A stretch of 44,767 nt of DNA. Source: Cellulosimicrobium sp. CUA-896 (lineage in GTDB: Bacteria > Actinomycetota > Actinomycetes > Actinomycetales > Cellulomonadaceae). The stretch lies in NCBI RefSeq assembly GCF_001942335.1, contig NZ_MKKH01000024.1, positions 1-44,767 on the forward strand. Direction: 5' to 3'. Position numbers and translations under genes: made by a program. Shown here piece after piece: positions 9,450 to 19,637 of the stretch. Below the pieces are notes generated by a model. The model was not told the DNA's origin, did not search any database, and was given only the letters and a program-made list of their open reading frames with translations. Position 1 is the first letter of the stretch. Every line of letters starts with the position of its first letter.

Positions 9450-10610
9450 ATGCGACGTGTGACCAAGGCCCGCTGGGGCGCGGCCGCCACGAGCTCGCTG
9501 CTGGTGCTGGCGCTCGCCGCCTGCGGCGGCGAGGGTGCGGGCAGTGGGGACGGCGGGGAGGCCGGCGACGGCGGCGAGGACGTCAAGATCGGCGTCGCGA
9601 TGCCCACGGAGACCTCGGAGCGGTGGATCGCCGACGGCGACGCCGTCAAGAGCGGGCTCGAGGAGCTCGGGTACGAGGTCGACCTGCAGTTCGCGGGCGA
9701 CGACATCCCGACCCAGACGCAGCAGATCGACTCGATGATCACGGGCGGTGTCGACGTCCTGGTGATCGCCTCGATCGACGGCACGGCGCTGACGAGCCAG
9801 CTCGACGCCGCGGCCGCGGCCAACATCCCGGTCATCTCCTACGACCGCCTCATCCGCGACAGCGAGAACGTCGACTTCTACGTCACGTTCGACAACTACG
9901 CCGTCGGCGTCGCGCAGGCCACGGCGCTGCTCGCCGGCCTGGGCATCACGGACCGCGAGGGCGAGCCCACGGGCGAGGCCGCGGGGCCGTACAACGTCGA
10001 GCTGTTCGCCGGCTCGCCGGACGACAACAACGCGGGCTTCTTCTTCCAGGGCGCGATGGACACGCTCGAGCCGTACATCGCGGACGGCACGATCACGGTC
10101 CCGTCGGGCCAGACGGAGTTCGACCAGGTCGCGACCCTGCGCTGGTCGCAGGAGGCGGCGCAGAAGCGCATGGAGGACCTGCTCACCTCCACCTACTCCG
10201 GCGGGACGGAGCTGCACGGCGTGCTCTCGCCGTTCGACGGCATCTCGCGCGGCATCATCACGGCGCTCCAGGGCGTGGGCATGGGCCCCACCCTCGAGGA
10301 GGGTCTCCCGGTCGTCACCGGCCAGGACGCCGAGATCGCCTCGGTCAAGCTCATCGCCGACGGCGTGCAGTCCTCGACCATCTTCAAGGACACGCGCAAG
10401 CTCGCCGACCAGGCCGTCGTCGCGGCCCAGGCGTACGTCGAGGGCGAGGAGCCCGAGGCCAACGACACCGAGACGTACGACAACGGCGTGAAGGTCGTCC
10501 CGTCGTACCTCCTGGAGGTCGACACGGTGTTCGCGGAGGACATCGCGCCGCTCCTCGTCGAGTCCGGCTACTACACCCAGGACGAGGTCGACGCGGGCGT
10601 CACCGACTGA
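9450..10610 (+). CDS. Sugar-binding lipoprotein of a CUT2 ABC transporter (ChvE-like)
   Basis: A 386-aa periplasmic-binding-protein-fold lipoprotein. The signal peptide ends in the lipobox LALAACGG (lipidated Cys near residue 27), followed by a Gly/Asp/Glu linker. The mature part (VKIGVAMPTETSERWIADGDAVKSGLEELGYEVDLQ, then VLVIASIDGTALTSQLDAAAAANIPVISYDRLI) resembles multiple-monosaccharide/xylose binding proteins (ChvE, XylF). It captures an aldose outside the membrane for the ATPase and permease encoded next. The ATG at 9450 follows GAGAAGGAG; upstream in-frame sequence lacks a signal peptide, so this start is preferred. The exact sugar cannot be read from the sequence; glucose, galactose, arabinose or xylose are all possible. 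Confidence 0.88.
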   Translation: MRRVTKARWGAAATSSLLVLALAACGGEGAGSGDGGEAGDGGEDVKIGVAMPTETSERWIADGDAVKSGLEELGYEVDLQFAGDDIPTQTQQIDSMITGGVDVLVIASIDGTALTSQLDAAAAANIPVISYDRLIRDSENVDFYVTFDNYAVGVAQATALLAGLGITDREGEPTGEAAGPYNVELFAGSPDDNNAGFFFQGAMDTLEPYIADGTITVPSGQTEFDQVATLRWSQEAAQKRMEDLLTSTYSGGTELHGVLSPFDGISRGIITALQGVGMGPTLEEGLPVVTGQDAEIASVKLIADGVQSSTIFKDTRKLADQAVVAAQAYVEGEEPEANDTETYDNGVKVVPSYLLEVDTVFAEDIAPLLVESGYYTQDEVDAGVTD

Positions 10611-10623
10611 CCCACCGTCCTCC

Positions 10624-10656
10624 GACGGGCCCGGCGCCGCGCGCGCCGGGCCCGTC
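10624..10656 (+). terminator. Intercistronic hairpin after the binding-protein gene
   Basis: A perfect 13-bp stem (10624-10636 with 10644-10656; loop about 7 nt) between the binding-protein stop and the ATPase start. The next gene has its own GGAGTAAGGA site but no visible promoter. The hairpin therefore probably attenuates transcription or stabilises the upstream mRNA, giving more binding protein than membrane components. Confidence 0.65.
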
Positions 10657-10680
10657 CCCGACCTGGAGTAAGGAACGTTC

Positions 10681-12277
<1,597 letters not shown>

Positions 12278-12281
<4 letters not shown>

Positions 12282-13455
12282 CCGCCCTGGCCGGACTCCG
12301 GGAGATGGCGAGCAGGAACCTGCGGCAGAGCGGCATCGTCGTCGCGTTCGTCGCGATCGTCGTCCTGTTCGCGGTGCTGAACCAGAACTTCCTCAGCCCC
12401 GGGAACCTCACCAACATCATCCTGCAGTACTCCTACATCCTGATCCTGGCGATCGGGATGCTCATGATCATCGTCGCCGGTCACATCGACCTGTCCGTCG
12501 GCTCGGTCGTCGCCCTGACCGGCGCCGTCTCCGCGGTGCTCGTCATCCGCAACGGGCTCCCGTGGTGGGTCGGCGTGCTCGCCGCGCTCGGCGTCGGCCT
12601 CCTGGTCGGCGTGTGGCAGGGCTTCTGGGTCGCCTACGTCGGCATCCCGGGGTTCATCGTGACGCTCGCGGGCATGCTCCTCTTCCGCGGCCTGACGTAC
12701 GAGGTCCTCAACAACGTCTCCCTGTCGCCGTTCGGCGGCGCGTACTACGACATCGCGAACGGGTTCCAGAACGGCCTGCTCGGCGGGTACGGGTACGACG
12801 TCTTCACGCTCGTGATCTTCGGGATCGCCGTCGTCGGCTACGCCGTCAGCCAGTGGCGCGCGCGCCGCGGCAAGATCGCGTACAAGCAGTCGGTCGAGAG
12901 CATGCCGCTGTTCGTGGTGAGATCGTCGCCATCGCCGCGATCGTCATGTGGTTCGGGTACCAGCTCGCCCAGAGCCGCGGCCTGCCGCACATCCTCATCC
13001 TGCTGGCCGTGCTCATCCTCGTGTACTCGCTCGTCATGCAGAAGACGGTCTTCGGGCGTCACATCTACGCGATCGGCGGCAACCTCAACGCCGCGCAGCT
13101 GTCGGGCGTCAAGGTCCGTCGCGTGAACTTCTGGGTCTTCGTCAACATGGGCGTGCTCGCGTCGGTCGCGGGCATCGTCTACTCCTCGCGCATGAACGGC
13201 GCCCAGCCGGGTGCCGGGAACATGTTCGAGCTCGACGCGATCGCCGCGTGCTTCATCGGTGGCGCGTCGACGACGGGCGGCGTCGGCCGCATCACGGGCG
13301 CCATGGTCGGTGGCCTGATCATGGCGGTCATGTCCAACGGCATGCAGCTCATGGGCGTGCCGCAGTCGACGCAGCAGGTCGTCAAGGGCCTCGTGCTCCT
13401 CCTGGCCGTCGCGTTCGACGTCTACAACAAGCGGCGCGCGTCCGCGCTGCGCTGA
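12278..13455 (+). CDS. Sugar ABC transporter permease (MmsB/GguB-like)
   Basis: Membrane subunit of the CUT2 transporter, about 392 aa with roughly ten hydrophobic segments. The sequence MLMIIVAGHIDLSVGSVVALTGA is the hallmark of this permease family, and FIGGASTTGGVGRITGAMVGGLIMAVMSNGMQLMG is the conserved C-terminal block. The ATG at 12278 overlaps the ATPase stop. The frame is broken near 12919, one base missing in gtggtgag, between VESMPLFVV and IVAIAAIVMWFGYQ. Both sides match the family, so I treat it as an error. A terminator hairpin follows 6 nt after the stop. Confidence 0.9.
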
Positions 13456-13460
13456 GCGGG

Positions 13461-13495
13461 GGACGGCTCGCGGGACGACCGTCCCACGAGCGTCC
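13461..13495 (+). terminator. Hairpin terminator of the sugar ABC operon
   Basis: A nested stem: ggacg with cgtcc outside, and ctcg-c-gggac with gtccc-a-cgag inside, loop gacc. It begins 6 nt after the permease stop. Confidence 0.65.
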
Positions 13496-13551
13496 TGCTC
13501 ACCCTTCCCGGCCGGTCCGCGCACCGCGCGGGCCCGGCCGGTCCGTCCGGA

Positions 13552-13557
13552 TAGACT
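13552..13557 (+). promoter_or_regulatory. -10 element of a leaderless transcript for the ROK regulator
   Basis: TAGACT ends 6 nt before the GTG at 13564, which places the start of transcription on the start codon. There is no ribosome site upstream of that GTG. This gives the ROK gene its own promoter downstream of the operon terminator. Confidence 0.5.
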
Positions 13558-13563
13558 CCCCGC

Positions 13564-14799
13564 GTGAGAGGACGGCGTGCCATGTCCGGGTCGCAGTCCT
13601 CCCTGCGGGAGGCCAACCGCGCGGCGGTGCTCGACGCGGTCAAGCGCCACGGCGGTCTGACGCAGGTCGAGCTCACCGGGGCCACGGGCCTGTCCGCCGC
13701 CACGGTGTCGACGATCGTCAAGGAGCTCGTCGCGACGGAGCTGGTCGCGGTCCGCAGCACGACGCGGTCGGGCCGACGAGCTCAGCTCGTCACGCTCACC
13801 CACCGGCTCGGGCTCGCGGCCGGCGTGGAGATCGGCCACCGCCGGCTGCGCGTCGCGCTCGCGGACGCGTCGCACGACGTCCTCGCCGAGCAGGTGCTGC
13901 CGCTGCCGTCGGAGCACCGCGCCGACACGACGCTGGACCGCGTGGCGCTGCTCGTCGTCGAGCTGACGGAGCGGATCGGCCGCGAGCTCGACGAGGTCGT
14001 CGGGGTGGGGGTGGCGGTGCCCGCACCCGTCGACCCCGAGTCCGGCACGGTCACCGCACCCGGCGTGCTGCACGGCTGGGACGGCGTGGCCGTCGCGCAG
14101 GTGCTGGAGAAGCGCATCGCGCGGCCCGTGTTCGCCGACAACGACGCGAACCTCGGGGCCCTCGCGGAGAGCGCGGTCGGCGCGGCGAAGGACTGCTACG
14201 ACGCGCTGTACGTCCGTGTCTCGCACGGCACCGGCGCGGGCATCGTCCTCGGCGGGCGCGTCCTGCACGGCGTGGCCGGGACGGCCGGCGAGATCGGCCA
14301 CGTGCTCGTCGACCCCGGCGGCGCGATCTGCCGCTGCGGCAGCCGCGGGTGCCTCGACACGGTCGTCGGCGGCCCGGCGTTCCTCGAGCCGCTGCGCACG
14401 AGCCACGGGACCCTGACCCTGCGCGACGTCGTCACGCGTGCCGTCGCGGGGGACCCGGGGTGCGCGCGCGTGGTCGCGGACGCCGGCGCCGTCGTGGGGC
14501 GCGTGGTCGCCGACCTCGCGACCTCGGTGGCGCCGCAGCGCGTCGTCGTGGGCGGCGAGCTCGCCGAGACGGGCGATGTGCTCCTCGCCCCCCTGCGCGA
14601 GGCGCTGCGTCGACGGGCGCTGCTCGACGTGCCGCACCCCCTCGACGTCGTGCCCGCCGCGCTGGGCCCCCGCGCGGAGCTCGTCGGCGCGATCGTCCTC
14701 GCGCTGCAGTCGACGGACCTGCTCCCGTCGGCCGGTATCGTTCCGGTCGACCGTCCTCGTGCGGAGCACGAGGCCTCCGCGGGTGGAAGGACCTCATGA
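13564..14799 (+). CDS. ROK family transcriptional repressor
   Basis: A 411-aa ROK-type (repressor, ORF, kinase) sugar-responsive regulator. The N-terminal winged helix (QVELTGATGLSAATVSTIVKELVATELV, about residues 35-62) binds DNA. The sugar-kinase-like domain has the DNDANLGALAESA block and HGTGAGIV phosphate-loop-like motif. It also has the Zn-binding ICRCGSRGCLDTVVGG, close to the ROK consensus CxCGxxGCxE with D for E. Its position directly after the CUT2 transporter, and the palindromic operator in front of that operon, suggest it represses sugar uptake until an inducer binds. An ATG at 13582 is an alternative start, but the leaderless GTG is favoured by the promoter position. Its stop overlaps the next gene (ATGA), so the two form an operon. 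Confidence 0.88.
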   Translation: MRGRRAMSGSQSSLREANRAAVLDAVKRHGGLTQVELTGATGLSAATVSTIVKELVATELVAVRSTTRSGRRAQLVTLTHRLGLAAGVEIGHRRLRVALADASHDVLAEQVLPLPSEHRADTTLDRVALLVVELTERIGRELDEVVGVGVAVPAPVDPESGTVTAPGVLHGWDGVAVAQVLEKRIARPVFADNDANLGALAESAVGAAKDCYDALYVRVSHGTGAGIVLGGRVLHGVAGTAGEIGHVLVDPGGAICRCGSRGCLDTVVGGPAFLEPLRTSHGTLTLRDVVTRAVAGDPGCARVVADAGAVVGRVVADLATSVAPQRVVVGGELAETGDVLLAPLREALRRRALLDVPHPLDVVPAALGPRAELVGAIVLALQSTDLLPSAGIVPVDRPRAEHEASAGGRTS

Positions 14800-15533
14800 G
14801 CCGCGACCGGACCCCGCTCCTCGCGCTGCGCCAGGTCGTCAAGCGGTTCGGCGCGGTGGAGGCGCTCGTCGGCGTCGACCTCGAGGTCCGGGCCGGTGAG
14901 GTCGTCGCGCTCGTCGGCGACAACGGCGCCGGGAAGTCGACGGTCGCCAAGATCGTCGCGGGCGTGCTGACCCCCGACGCCGGCCTCGTCGAGATCGACG
15001 GCGAACCCGTGACGATCGGGTCGCCGGCGGCGGCGAACCGGCTGGGCGTCGCGACCGTGTTCCAGGACCTCGCGCTCTCGGAGAACCTCGACGTCACCCA
15101 GAACATCTTCCTCGGGCGCGAGCTGCGCACGCGGCAGGGCTTCCTGCGCGACCTCGAGATGGAGCGCGTGACGCGTCAGATCCTGCAGACGCTCACGGTG
15201 CGCGTGCCGTCGGTCCGCACGCCGCTGCGCACGCTGTCGGGCGGCCAGCGGCAGGCGGTCGCCATCGCGCGCACGCTCGTCGGCGAGCCGCGTGTCGTCG
15301 TCCTCGACGAGCCGACGGCCGCGCTGTCGGTCGCGCAGACCGCCGAGGTGCTCACCCACGTCCAGCGACTGCGCGACATGGGGCTGGGCGTGATCCTCAT
15401 CAGCCACAACATGACCGACGTGCGCGCCGTCTCCGACCGCATCGAGGTGCTGCGGCACGGGCGCAACAACGGCTCGTTCGAGGCCACGGCCTCCCACGAG
15501 GCGATCCTCGCCGCCATCACCGGAGCCGCCTGA
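14796..15533 (+). CDS. Single-domain sugar ABC transporter ATPase (FrcA-like)
   Basis: A 245-aa ATP-binding subunit of the CUT2 class. It has Walker A GDNGAGKSTVAKIVAGVL, a Q-loop region VFQDLALSENLDVTQNIFLGRE, signature LSGGQRQAVAIARTL, Walker [12 protein letters not shown] and the switch His in ILISHNM. It resembles the ATPases of fructose/ribose-type systems (FrcA). The ATG at 14796 overlaps the ROK stop and has GGAAGG upstream. No permease or binding protein of its own lies nearby, and the upstream transporter already has a double ATPase. It may serve a permease elsewhere, or be an alternative ATPase for the one at 12278. Function in detail is open. Confidence 0.85.
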   Translation: MSRDRTPLLALRQVVKRFGAVEALVGVDLEVRAGEVVALVGDNGAGKSTVAKIVAGVLTPDAGLVEIDGEPVTIGSPAAANRLGVATVFQDLALSENLDVTQNIFLGRELRTRQGFLRDLEMERVTRQILQTLTVRVPSVRTPLRTLSGGQRQAVAIARTLVGEPRVVVLDEPTAALSVAQTAEVLTHVQRLRDMGLGVILISHNMTDVRAVSDRIEVLRHGRNNGSFEATASHEAILAAITGAA

Positions 15534-15625
15534 ACCGGAGCCCGGCCGCAGCCGCGCCGCGCGGCAGGTGCCGCAGCGAAAATCGGTACGGGAACCCGCC
15601 GTTCCCGGCCTAGGGTCGACCCGCC

Positions 15626-18600
15626 ATGATCGACGCCCCCACCGGCACCCAGGACCCCGCCGCCCCGCACACCCGGACGGCGGGGGCTCCGGCGCGGCCG
15701 GACGACGACCCGGCGCGCCGGCTCGACCTGCGCCGCCTGCGCGGTCCCCTGTCCGTGGTCGCCCTGCTGGCGCTGACCGTCGGTGCGGTCGGCACGGCCC
15801 TCGGGACGGTCGTCGCCGGGTGGCTCGCGGAGGACCCCACCGTCGCGACGCTGCAGCTGCTCGCGGCGCTCGTCGTCGGGGCGGCGCTGCTCGACACGGT
15901 CGGGCAGGTCGTGTGGGCAGGCGTCGTGGACCGCGCCGAGGGCCGGCTCCGCGGGGACCTGCTCACCGCGGCGCTGCACCAGCCGCTGGACACCCTCACC
16001 GAGCAGGCGGTCGGGGAGGTCCTCGACCGCGTCGACGACGACACGCACGCCGTCGGCACGCTCGTGCGGCGGCAGCTCTGGGGCGCCGGCCGCACGCTCG
16101 TCGGCGTGGTCCCGATGTGGGTCGTGGCCGGGCTGACGTGGTGGCCCGCGTGGGCGCTGTTCCCCGTCCTCGGGCTGGTCGCGTGGTTCCTCGTGCGCCC
16201 GATGCTGGGCGAGATCGCGCGGCGCAAGGTCGTCGAGGAGGTCGCGTGGACGGACCACGCCGCGGCGTTCGAGGAGGCCGTGGCCGCGCGCGACGACCTG
16301 CGCACGAGCCTCGGGCAGGAGTTCGCCGTCAGCCGCCTGGCGCGGCGCTCCGCGAGGTGCACCGGCGGTTCGCCGCGGTCGTCACGGTCGAGTCGCGCAT
16401 GCTGCGGCGTGCCGGACTGGTGCTCGCGTCGCTCCTCGCGGGCGTCGCGCTGGCCGGTGCCGCGCTCGCCGCCGACGGCGACCTCCCCGTCGACCGGCTC
16501 GTGACCCTGTTCCTCGTCACGGCGCTGTTCGTCGGCCAGACGGACAACCTCGTCCACCACCTCCCCGACATCCAGGAGGGCCTGGGCGCGATCACGCGCA
16601 TCCGGCAGCTGCTCGCCGTGGCGCCCGAGCCGGCCGGTGGCCGGGCCGTGCCCGACGGCCCGGTCGGGATCGAGCTGCGCGACGTGCGCTTCGCCTACGC
16701 CGAGGGCACGTTCGCGCTCGACGGCGTGAGCCTGCGCGATGCCGGCGGGGGAGACGCTCGCCCTCGTCGGACGCACCGGCTCCGGCAAGTCCACGCTCGC
16801 CTCGCTCCTGTCCCGCGCGGTCGAGCCCGAGCCCGGGCAGGTCCTCCTCGGCGGGGTCGACGTGCGCGACCTCGACCTCCAGGCGCTGCGGGGGGCCGTC
16901 GGCGTCGTGACCCAGCGGACGGAGATCCTCGCGGGCACGCTCGCCGAGAACGTCGCGCTGTTCGCGGACGTGCCGCGCGCGGACGTCGAGGCGGCCGTGC
17001 GCGAGCTGCGGCTCGACGGCTGGGTCGCCGGCCTGCCGGACGGCCTCGACACCCTCCTCGGCCCGGGCGGCACGACACTGTCCGCGGGCGAGGAACAGCT
17101 CGTCGCCTTCGCGCGCCTGCTCGTGCGCGACGTCCAGGTCGTGGTGCTCGACGAGGCCACCGCCCGGATGGACCCGCTCACGGAGTCGCGCGTCGTCGCC
17201 GCCGCGGAGCGTCTGCTCGCCGGGCGCACCGGCGTCCTCGTCGCCCACCGCCTGACCACGATCGAGCGCGCCGGGCTCGTCGCCGTCCTCGAGCGCGGAC
17301 GGGTCGCCCAGCACGGCCCGCGGGCCGCGCTGGCCGAGGAGCCGGGACCGTACCGGAGCCTCGTCGAGGCGAGCGCCGCGCACGACGGCGCCCTCGACGA
17401 CGCCGCGGTGCCGACGCCGTCCCGCGACGACGCCCCGTCCGCGCCCGAGGAGGAGGCGGCCGCCACCGTCGGCGGTCGCCGGCGCCGCGGCACCCCGCCC
17501 ACGCTGCCCGACCACGGGGACGGACCGAGCCTCGCCCGCGGCGTCCTGCACGCGCTCGTCGTGCGGCCCGCCTGGGGGGTCGTGGGCGCCGGCCTGTTCC
17601 TCGTGGCGAGCCTGTTCTCCGCGCAGGGCGCCGTCACCGGGTTCCTCTGGGGCCGTGCCGTCGAGGACGTCGACGGCGGCTTCCCCGCCGCGGTGCTCGT
17701 CCCGCTCGCCGCCCTCCTCGTCGTCGCGCCGCTGTGCCTCGCGCGGGCGCTGTACGTGTACCCGCGGTGGTGGGTCGAGGTCCTCCTGCGCGTGCGAATG
17801 GCCGTCATGGCGGGCCAGACGCGCCAGCAGCGCCTCCCCGCCACCCCGCCGGGCGAGGTCGTGGCCCGCGCCATGGACGCCGACCGCTTCGTCCGGTACG
17901 CCGACCGGTGGGTCGACCTCGTCAACGGCCTCGTGATCGCCGGGGTCACCGCCCTCCTCAGCGGCTCGTGGCTCGCGGGCGCCGTCCTGCTCGCCGTCAT
18001 GGTCGTCTCCGCCGCCGCGTCCGCCCTGGGGCGACCGATCGCCGGGCGCTCGGCGACGCGCTCGTCCGCGGCGCGGGCCCGGTTCGGCCGCGCCCTCGTC
18101 TCCGCGCTCGACGCCGCGCGCACCGTCAAGCTCGCCGCCCGCACCCCCCAGGTGCACGCGCACCTGCACGACGTCGACGCCGGCCGCGTGCGCGCCGCCA
18201 TCTTCGAGCACCGCGTGCAGGCCGCGCTCGACGGCGTGCCGCTCGTCATGATCCAGCTCGGCGTCGTCGCCGCCTGGGCCGGCCTGCTCACCGGGACCTG
18301 GGACCTCGCCACCGCGCTGCTCGTCGCCAACGCCGTCAACGGCTTCGGGTGGTTCGGCGTCGTCGCCGGCGCCGTCGTCACCGAGGCCCCCGGGACGCGC
18401 TCGTGGCAGCGCGCGACGAGCCGGTTCGCCGCCGGCACCGACCTCATGGACGTGCCCGGCGGCGTCGACCTCGTCGCCGGTGCCGCTCCCGTCCCGTCGC
18501 CCGTCGCGCGGCAGCCGCTGGAGCGGCTCGACCTCGCCGGCGTCACCGCCGTGCACGACGACGGCACGATCGGCGTCCAGGGCGTCGACCTGTCCGTACG

Positions 18601-19198
18601 GCGGGGCGAGCTCGTGCTGCTCCTCGGCCAGGTGGGCTCCGGCAAGTCCAGCCTGCTCGCCGCGCTCGCCGGGCTCATGGAGCACACCGGCACCATCCGG
18701 TGGAACGGCACCGACGTCGTCGACGCGCAGGCGTTCCTGCGCCCCGGGCAGGTGTCGTACGTCGCCCAGGTGCCGCGCGTGCTCTCCGGGACCTTCGCAG
18801 ACAACGTGCGCCTCGGCCACGACCGCGAGCTCGACGGCCCGGTCGCCGCCGCGCGCCTCGAGCGCGACGTCGTCGAGGCCGGCGGGCACGAAGCCCTCGT
18901 CGGCCACCGCGGCGTGCGACTCTCGGGCGGGCAGGTGCAGCGGCTCGCGCTCGCCCGCGCCCTCGCGACCGACGCCGAGCTCCTCCTCGCCGACGACGTC
19001 TCCAGCGCGCTCGACGCCGCGACCGAGATCGAGCTGTGGACCTCCCTGCGCGAGCGGGGGACCACCGTCATCGGCTCGACCTCCAAGCGCGCCGCGCTCG
19101 CCCGGGCCGACCGCGTCGTCGTGCTCGACGACGGGGTGGTCGCCGAGGTCGGGCCGTGGCGGGAGCTGTCGGCGCGGTGGAGGCACCTCGCGGGCTGA
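15626..19198 (+). CDS. Fused ABC exporter, TMD-NBD-TMD-NBD
   Basis: One polypeptide of about 1190 aa with two export-type membrane domains and two ATPase domains. TMD1 spans about residues 35-320. NBD1 (about 345-590) has Walker A GRTGSGKSTLAS, signature LSAGEEQLVAFARLL, Walker B VVVLDEATARMD and switch His in VLVAHRLTT. TMD2 is about 635-930. NBD2 (about 960-1190) has Walker A GQVGSGKSSLLA and signature LSGGQVQRLALARALA. In NBD2 the catalytic Glu is Asp (LLLADDVSSALD) and the switch His is absent (GSTSKRAA). The likely role is export of a drug, lipid or peptide. The start is an ATG 9 nt after a TAGGGT -10. The frame breaks near 16344 (one base missing) and near 16739 (one extra or two missing), both in conserved stretches. 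Confidence 0.88.
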
Positions 19199-19277
19199 GG
19201 GCCGTCTTCGGTCGCGTCGCGCTGCGGTCTTGCCTCCGCACCGGGAGTGGCCCACCGGCGGTGCGGTCGTCGCCTCC

Positions 19278-19380
19278 GCGGAGGGAGGGGCAGGTCGCGG
19301 CGGGTCTACCATCCGCCGCTCGTCCCTCGCGGCTCCCGCCAGACCCGCCACGACCCGCCGCAACCTGCCCCACCCTCCGC
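19278..19380. repeat. Long inverted repeat downstream of the ABC exporter
   Basis: The left arm at 19278-19306 and the right arm at 19352-19380 are complementary over 29 bp with two mismatches. The loop carries a further small stem (gcggcgg with ccgccgc). A perfect cctccgcggagg palindrome at 19273-19284 overlaps the left arm. The feature lies 80 nt after the exporter stop and could be its terminator, a REP-like element or a remnant. The rest of 19199-19499 shows no gene. Confidence 0.6.
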
Positions 19381-19499
19381 TCAGCCTGCGGCTTCCGCCG
19401 TTCCCTTGACCGCCTGAAGTCTCCACTCGTCGTCGTGGCAGGTCACCTCGCTGCGTCCGGCACGCTCTCGGCATGTGCTCCCTCGGAGGCGCACGCCTC

Positions 19500-19527
19500 T
19501 TGTTGCAACTTCAGCAAGCAGTACAGT
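19500..19527 (+). promoter_or_regulatory. Amylase promoter with LacI/MalR-like operator
   Basis: TTGTTG (19500-19505), a 16-bp spacer, then TACAGT (19522-19527) form a credible sigma-70-type promoter. The spacer region holds TTGC-N7-GCAA (19503-19517, ttgcaacttcagcaa), the half-sites typical of LacI-family maltose regulators in actinobacteria. Binding there would block the promoter, fitting maltose/starch control of the amylase that starts at 19638. Confidence 0.55.
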
Positions 19528-19637
19528 CGCGAACAGCCGCTCACGGAGAAGGTCACGGTCGACGTCGCCCGATGGTGGACGCGTCGCCGCGCACGTGCCG
19601 GCGGCCTCAGTTCCCACCCCTGGACGAGGGAGTCCGC

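Noticed and set aside
15610..19086. Very long open frame on the minus strand (1158 residues) opposite the ABC exporter
   Set aside because: Its translation is Arg/Ser/Thr/Pro-rich with no domains. It mirrors the GC-rich codon positions of the real plus-strand gene, which has complete ABC motifs.
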